Shown here: positions 6,128 through 10,314 of the stretch, piece by piece
Layout of the letters: each line of letters begins with the position of its first letter
Numbering within the stretch: position 1 is the first letter of the stretch
Assembly: GCA_043773745.1 (NCBI GenBank)
Contig: JAYVEV010000011.1
Span: 1-10,314, forward strand
Source of the DNA: UKL13-2 sp043773745
GTDB taxonomy: Bacteria > Pseudomonadota > Gammaproteobacteria > Burkholderiales > Usitatibacteraceae
DNA length: 10,314 nucleotides
Reading direction: 5' to 3'
Notes under the pieces: generated by a model
Databases searched by the model: none
What the model saw: only the letters and a program-made list of their open reading frames with translations
What the model was told of the DNA's origin: nothing
Translations under genes and position numbers: made by a program

Positions 6128-7282
6128 CTACGAATGAAGTCCGGGCACGGCTGATTCCAACGAATAAATATGCGGCAGATGCTGAATCAGACAACACCAA
6201 TTTTCACCTTCATCAAAACTCGCCCACACCTCGCCACTGGTGGTGCCAAAGTAGAGCCCGACCGGATCATGATTATCAGCGCACATCGCCTGACGCTTGA
6301 CGGTGAACCAGGCTTGCGCCTTGGGCAGGCCGCTATCTTGGCGTCTCCATGTCTTGCCACCGTTGCGTGAACCGTATACGGCAGGCTTGCCCTGCACCGA
6401 CATACGTGGCCATACGCTGGTGCCATCCATCGGAAACACCCACAACACATCCGGATCACGCGGGTGCAGCACCATCGGGAAGCCGATATCGCCGACTGTT
6501 TTGGGCATTTTGTTACCGATACGGTTCCATTTATTTGCTTTGCGATCCAGCGCGTAAATACCACAGTGATTTTGCTGATAGACGCGATCCGGAAATAGCG
6601 GATGTACCCGCAGACAATGCGGATCATGGCCATATTCGGGATCAGGCACGGGAAGGAAATCTGCTGCACAACCATGGTTCAGCGGAGTCCACGATGCGCC
6701 GCGATTAAAGCTCTCAAAAACACCACCACTACTCATGGCGATGTAAAGGTGTTTTGCATTGGCGGGGTCAACCGTCACCGAGTGTAGTTTGGGGCCATCG
6801 GGGGTACCGTCCTGCCCCGGATTGCCACACCATTTTGCGCGATCCGGATTCAGATTGAACCCATCCACGCTACCCCAAGTAATGCCACCATCGTCGGAGC
6901 GAAACAAACCCTGTGGTGAGCTACCCGCATACCAAACATCAGGCTCGCTCGCATGACCCGGTGTGAGCCAAAACACATGATCGACAACGAGCCCTGTTTG
7001 CCCATCGGTGGCAGAAGAAAATTGCGGTGGCTTTTTGGATTCTTTCCAAGTCTTGCCAAAATCAGTCGAGCGAAATACCGTCGGGCCAAGATGCCCAGCA
7101 CGCGAAGCAACCAACATGGTTTTGCCATCGCGCGGATCGAGCACCATATGATTGACGATTTGTCCGAGGAAATGCGGTTCCTGAATATCCCACTTTGTTC
7201 GGGTCTTATCGGCTACCAGGACGAAGGCACCTTTACGGGTGCCGACTAAGATTGCCAATGCAGGTAATTTTGCTGTAACCAT
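6128..7282 (-). CDS. Asp-box (BNR/sialidase-like) beta-propeller protein
   Basis: The 384-residue protein is a beta-propeller with five Asp boxes (S-x-D-x-G-x-x-W type): 'STDFGKTW' (72-79), 'SDDGGITW' (129-136), 'SFNRGASW' (191-198), 'SRNGGKTW' (305-312) and 'SFDEGENW' (355-362). Annotation pipelines often call such proteins exo-alpha-sialidase or glycosyl hydrolase. I see no Arg triad or Tyr/Glu nucleophile arrangement that would prove sialidase activity, so the enzymatic name is unsafe. There is no signal peptide, which suggests a cytoplasmic protein, unusual for a sialidase. Conserved His/Cys positions such as 'GHDPHCLRVHP' (218-228) and 'QQNHCGIYALD' (236-246) could bind metal or a substrate. 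AGGAG lies about ten bases before the start. It is first in an operon with the MoaD/ThiS-like gene, so the real job probably involves that carrier. Confidence 0.88.
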   Translation of the reverse strand: MVTAKLPALAILVGTRKGAFVLVADKTRTKWDIQEPHFLGQIVNHMVLDPRDGKTMLVASRAGHLGPTVFRSTDFGKTWKESKKPPQFSSATDGQTGLVVDHVFWLTPGHASEPDVWYAGSSPQGLFRSDDGGITWGSVDGFNLNPDRAKWCGNPGQDGTPDGPKLHSVTVDPANAKHLYIAMSSGGVFESFNRGASWTPLNHGCAADFLPVPDPEYGHDPHCLRVHPLFPDRVYQQNHCGIYALDRKANKWNRIGNKMPKTVGDIGFPMVLHPRDPDVLWVFPMDGTSVWPRMSVQGKPAVYGSRNGGKTWRRQDSGLPKAQAWFTVKRQAMCADNHDPVGLYFGTTSGEVWASFDEGENWCCLIQHLPHIYSLESAVPGLHS

Positions 7283-7561
7283 TGCGAATCTCCTCGCTCA
7301 TCGATGGGAAAGAAGTTTACTGCTATTCGGCAAACCTTGCCTTTACGCAAATACGCAAATCTGGGCGCGGCATCGCTGCTGGACTATTTATCTGCGCGGC
7401 CGCACTACTTTGATTCAACTATCGCCAACATTTTTATTAAATTAAATTGATGACTATCAAGAACCAAAATAGCAACTACACATATTGTTAGGTTTATATT
7501 TATTCATCTTTCAAGGGTACTCATCACCGGTAAACACGCTGTTAACAATAGGGAGATAGTC
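7283..7561. promoter_or_regulatory. Divergent intergenic region between Asp-box and FG-GAP genes
   Basis: This 279-bp gap must contain the promoters of both divergent genes. It holds a small hairpin, GGCAA-ACC-TTGCC (7329-7341), in the likely leader of the minus-strand gene; a perfect tandem 8-bp repeat ACGCAAAT (7345-7352, 7353-7360); and an AT-rich stretch at 7431-7510 nearer the FG-GAP gene. I found no convincing -35/-10 pair. GGGAG at 7551-7555 is the ribosome binding site of the plus-strand gene. Confidence 0.4.
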
Positions 7562-9856
7562 ATGCGCGCTAAAAATACAAAACTGACTGACAACGGCAAC
7601 ACCACCAAATTTGATTTCAAATCAAAAACTTTGCGATATTTCAGGCACTTTACGCCGCTGGCGCTACTGCCGATGTTACTGTTAATACAAAATACCGATG
7701 CCCAGCAAGTCATCGACAATGTGGATCTGGATGGACTGGGCAAGAGCGCCATCGTGGTTCGATCAACAACGACCACGCCGCAACTGCAGGCAGGCCGCTA
7801 TGCCAACGGCACATTCAACTTCACTGTTATCAACGACCCCGGTATCAATTACCGCCTGCTGGGTGCTAACAAGATTGATGCTGGCAGCAAGAGTGATCTG
7901 CTGTTTCAGAACATCACCACCGGCGAATTCGGCGAAGCATCCGCCTGGCTGGATTTTGATTCCAGCAAGCAGCGGCTGATACGCAACGTCAAACGAACAT
8001 GGGATGTACAAGCGGTAGGCGATCTCGATGGCGATGGCTACGGCGATTTGGTGTGGCGGTATGTGGTTGGCGAGTCGCCTGATACCGGTGTTTCGTATAT
8101 CTGGTTTACCGCAGGAGCGCCAGATCCCAATGCCACTGCGCTAAATCCAACCAATGTTACCCAAGTCCGCAAACGCGGCGGCGCACCATTGACCTGGAAG
8201 TTGCTCGGCGCGGCAGATATTGATGGTAACGGTGCTGCCGATATGGTCTATATCAGCCCGGATGGACTCATCAAGGTGCTGATGGCCACAGATAGCCGCA
8301 CCTGCGCTAACTTGTCCGCCGGTAGCGTACCGACTGGTATGACCCCTCTGAAATTCAGCAATTTCTCTGGCGACGGACGCGGCGATATCCTCTACCGCAA
8401 CAGCGTCACCGGTGCCGTGCAGTTGGCTAAACTAAATGCCAGTGGCCTCACCCTACCACAATACACTGCGAACCCCAATGACCAAAACGCCTCGTGTACC
8501 GCCAGCTCGCTGACGATACCCAGTACGGTAGTGACACTACCGACCACAACGGCAACCTGGCAGCTCTATGCTGTTGGCGACTACGACGGTAACGGCATCA
8601 CCGATATTGTCTGGCTCCAGCCGAATGGTCAGTTGACGTTATGGCTGATGAATCCGGCTGGCGCGGCCCCAACCGTCATTGCCAATGCCGGTACTGCACC
8701 GTTCACCGCGTCTGCCACCGAGAGCGGCACATTGTCCGATTCAGCCATTGCAGGCGTCGCCTACAGCACGTCCTCTGGCGTCAGCGGCGTTACCGATGCG
8801 AGCGGCAAATACAAGTACAACGTCGGTGACACGGTCACCTTCACGCTAGGTACACTAACCCTCGGTACCGTGACTGCAACTGGCGTCATATCCCCCATTC
8901 AACTTGCCGCCGGCAATGCCATCAAGCTGACTAATCTGCTGGTCCTGTTTCAATCGCTGGACGCAGACGGTAACCCAAACAATGGTATCAATATCACGGC
9001 GCCGACCGCAGCAGCAGTGACGGGCGCGATCAACCTGACGAGCACGCCGACGACGTTTGCCTCATCGGCTAACACGGCACTGCAAAACGCGATAACAGCG
9101 GGTGGATTAACTGGCGCGATCAAAACAATCGACCAAGCGAATCAGCATTTCACTTCGCAGGCGTTTGCCCAATTTTCCGCTAACGTCTATGGCAGCTTGA
9201 GCGGAACAAGCGGTGTTTTTGTTCGGCTCTCATCAACAGGCGAGTATCTACAAGGCCAAGCATCCCCAGATGTTTTCAATGGCAATACCAAGATTGAAAA
9301 AGCGGGCGTGGAATACGGCACCGCAACCGTTACCACCTTTGATACCAACGGCTACCGTCTCCAGGGCAGCCCCAGCGTTGATACCAATCTCACTGCAGGT
9401 CTCTCCAATCCTGGCGCGACGGATCGAGTCCTTCCACAAGGCGACTCCATTAAGACCGACGGTGGGGGTATTTTGCCAAAAATCGAGAACATCCCCGGCA
9501 CCATTGTGGGTGCTTGGGCGCTTTCGCCCACTGCCATCAAGACCCAGACCTTCATATTCGGCTCTAATGGTCGATACATGATGATAGACCCGATTGGTGA
9601 TCTTGGTGGGCCAACCCAGCCATCCTGTGGCGGGCCAGGCGTGGAATTCGGGTCATATTCCTATAACCCAGCCACCCGAGCGTTTTCGGGTTCAAATTAC
9701 CTCTATGACACCAACGGCTGCGCAGGCTTGCATGACACAACCAGTGCAAATTCCGGGAGTGGATTTCTGACCCTGAACGCCGATGGTATTACCGCAACGT
9801 TTCAGCCATCGTCGCCCAATGATCCGCCCTCAACTATCTACCGAATTTCAAGATAA
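7562..9856 (+). CDS. Large exported FG-GAP repeat protein with adhesin-like and lipocalin-like C-terminal regions
   Basis: The 764-residue protein has a basic n-region of about 29 residues, longer than usual, then a hydrophobic core 'PLALLPMLLLI' and a likely cut after 'NTDA' (47). Four clear FG-GAP/VCBS calcium-loop motifs follow: 'GDLDGDGYGDLVW' (153-165), 'ADIDGNGAADMVY' (218-230), 'SNFSGDGRGDILYR' (266-279) and 'GDYDGNGITDIVW' (339-351). Two degenerate ones lie near 53-66 and 103-116, so a six- or seven-bladed propeller is plausible. Residues 385-480 form a Ser/Thr/Gly-rich beta module with 'TDASGKYKYNVGDTVTFTLG' and 'SLDADGNPNNGINIT', as in proteobacterial surface adhesins. Residues about 648-764 ('GTIVGAWAL', 'TFIFGSNGRYMMIDP', 'GVEFGSYSYNP', 'NGCAGLHD') look like a lipocalin/META-type barrel. 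GGGAG at 7551-7555 supports the start. It appears to be monocistronic, ending at a strong terminator. A cell-surface or secreted binding role fits; the ligand is unknown. Confidence 0.85.
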   Translation: MRAKNTKLTDNGNTTKFDFKSKTLRYFRHFTPLALLPMLLLIQNTDAQQVIDNVDLDGLGKSAIVVRSTTTTPQLQAGRYANGTFNFTVINDPGINYRLLGANKIDAGSKSDLLFQNITTGEFGEASAWLDFDSSKQRLIRNVKRTWDVQAVGDLDGDGYGDLVWRYVVGESPDTGVSYIWFTAGAPDPNATALNPTNVTQVRKRGGAPLTWKLLGAADIDGNGAADMVYISPDGLIKVLMATDSRTCANLSAGSVPTGMTPLKFSNFSGDGRGDILYRNSVTGAVQLAKLNASGLTLPQYTANPNDQNASCTASSLTIPSTVVTLPTTTATWQLYAVGDYDGNGITDIVWLQPNGQLTLWLMNPAGAAPTVIANAGTAPFTASATESGTLSDSAIAGVAYSTSSGVSGVTDASGKYKYNVGDTVTFTLGTLTLGTVTATGVISPIQLAAGNAIKLTNLLVLFQSLDADGNPNNGINITAPTAAAVTGAINLTSTPTTFASSANTALQNAITAGGLTGAIKTIDQANQHFTSQAFAQFSANVYGSLSGTSGVFVRLSSTGEYLQGQASPDVFNGNTKIEKAGVEYGTATVTTFDTNGYRLQGSPSVDTNLTAGLSNPGATDRVLPQGDSIKTDGGGILPKIENIPGTIVGAWALSPTAIKTQTFIFGSNGRYMMIDPIGDLGGPTQPSCGGPGVEFGSYSYNPATRAFSGSNYLYDTNGCAGLHDTTSANSGSGFLTLNADGITATFQPSSPNDPPSTIYRISR

Positions 9857-9870
9857 GCAGCTGATTAACG

Positions 9871-9900
9871 AACAAGGCCCGCTGTTGCGGGCCTTGTTGT
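9871..9900 (+). terminator. Rho-independent terminator after FG-GAP gene
   Basis: A perfect 12-bp stem, AACAAGGCCCGC (9871-9882) with GCGGGCCTTGTT (9887-9898), closes a TGTT loop 15 bases after the stop codon. The 3' arm ends in TTGTTGTT, so the T tract is only moderate, but the GC-rich stem is strong. The near-symmetrical sequence could also stop transcripts arriving from the minus-strand permease gene. Confidence 0.85.
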
Positions 9901-9923
9901 TCGCAGAGTTGCAATGAAGATTA

Positions 9924-10002
9924 TTTTGTTAAACTCTAAGCTAGGAGTGCCGTTTGAAGCACTTTTGGCTAAAACTCGGCTCTAGACGTGGGTTTTGTTA
10001 AA
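9924..10002. repeat. Short hairpin element copy C flanked by 10-bp direct repeats
   Basis: The core shared with 1808-1836 and 5812-5840 is at 9948-9975. In this copy CTAG stands at both ends (9941-9944 and 9982-9985), and the outer arms are imperfect inverted repeats (CTAG-AG-GCCG-TTT type). TTTTGTTAAA occurs just outside on both sides, at 9924-9933 and 9993-10002. Terminal inverted repeats with flanking direct repeats resemble a tiny non-autonomous mobile element, although the short direct repeats could be chance in AT-rich DNA. Confidence 0.5.
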
Positions 10003-10023
10003 TTAGTTTGATATGTATAAGGT

Positions 10024-10314
10024 TCAAGCCAACTCTCTTATCGTCGCCAGCGGTGGCGAATCCACGGCCTTTCTTGTACCCAGCAAGCCCGCAATCGCCA
10101 CACCGGCACCACCTCCCAAAATGCCAATCACTGGAATCCACCAGTTGATCACATAAGGCATCTCCAGCACCTTGTCGCTTAGCACCTTGGAGAGAACCAT
10201 CGCGCCAGCTGCGGCAATCAAACCTGCCAGCAAACCAATCGCCAAAAATTCGGCAAGCTGCACGACGATCATTTGCTTACGACTGGCTCCTAGTGTGCGC
10301 ATGATGGCCGCGTC
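10024..10314 (-). CDS. ABC transporter permease, YbbP/FtsX-like, C-terminal end
   Basis: The last 96 codons of a gene that enters from the right edge are visible, beginning 'DAAIMRTLGASRKQMIVVQL', the conserved segment before the final membrane domain of FtsX-type (MacB/LolC/YbbP family) permeases. Two hydrophobic membrane helices follow ('FLAIGLLAGLIAAAGAMVL' and 'WWIPVIGILGGGAGVAIAGL'). The ending 'LLGTRKAVDSPPLATIRELA' resembles the YbbP group (COG3127), whose members have large periplasmic parts and work with an ATPase such as YbbA. The ATPase gene would lie outside the window. The open frame continues upstream through the visible ATG at 10302, so that Met is internal. The substrate cannot be told from this fragment. 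Confidence 0.88.
   Translation of the reverse strand, partial: DAAIMRTLGASRKQMIVVQLAEFLAIGLLAGLIAAAGAMVLSKVLSDKVLEMPYVINWWIPVIGILGGGAGVAIAGLLGTRKAVDSPPLATIRELA

Noticed and set aside
6187..6675. A 162-codon open frame on the minus strand
   Set aside because: It is an out-of-frame shadow of the Asp-box gene; the in-frame protein holds all five Asp boxes.
7345..7360. Tandem ACGCAAAT repeat as an iteron or operator array
   Set aside because: Only two units occur, with no replication gene nearby; it is probably a small local duplication.
9941..9985. Hairpin elements as integron attC sites
   Set aside because: The expected GTTRRRY and RYYYAAC core sites are absent, and no integrase or cassette array is present.
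1..10314. CRISPR arrays, tRNA or rRNA genes, insertion-sequence transposases
   Set aside because: No regularly spaced repeats, cloverleaf-like sequence, rRNA motifs or transposase-like proteins were seen on either strand.

Overview
The window looks like a chromosomal segment of a Gram-negative proteobacterium. A TonB-dependent receptor, Sec signal peptides on several exported proteins and a YbbP-type ABC permease all point that way. Moderate GC (about 50% by eye) and the types of gene present suggest Betaproteobacteria, perhaps Burkholderiales/Oxalobacteraceae. That placement is an inference without marker genes.

Layout. (1) Positions 1-1284: the start of a TonB-dependent receptor on the minus strand, divergent from a complete nikR on the plus strand. 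This is a probable nickel-responsive pair, with dyads in the 175-bp gap between them. (2) 1320-1799: a PIN-domain protein with no partner antitoxin. (3) 1795-2008: a repeat containing the last 50 codons of a moaD-like gene, its terminal Gly changed to Glu. (4) 2140-5745: three tightly spaced plus-strand genes for exported, Cys-containing proteins: an Ala-rich coiled-coil protein, a Ser-linker protein with a C-terminal Cys-rich domain, and a MORN-repeat protein. I recognise no described system matching this trio, and it is the best candidate here for something undescribed. (5) 5799-6013: the second repeat copy, about 91% identical by hand alignment, in direct orientation. Here it is the 3' part of an intact moaD/thiS-like gene that follows an Asp-box beta-propeller gene on the minus strand (7282 down to 5860). 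(6) 7562-9856: a large exported FG-GAP protein with a lipocalin-like C-terminus and a strong terminator. (7) 10024-10314: the C-terminus of a YbbP/FtsX-like permease on the minus strand.

The exported trio therefore sits between two direct copies of a moaD 3' segment. Most differences between the copies in the moaD reading frame are synonymous, so they probably diverged as working genes before one was truncated. That fits arrival of the trio with a foreign moaD end better than recent local duplication followed by decay. A short hairpin sequence lies at the left end of both copies and occurs a third time near 9941-9985, where 10-bp direct repeats flank it. It may be a dispersed REP/MITE-like element.

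All alignments and counts were made by eye. No database search was run.
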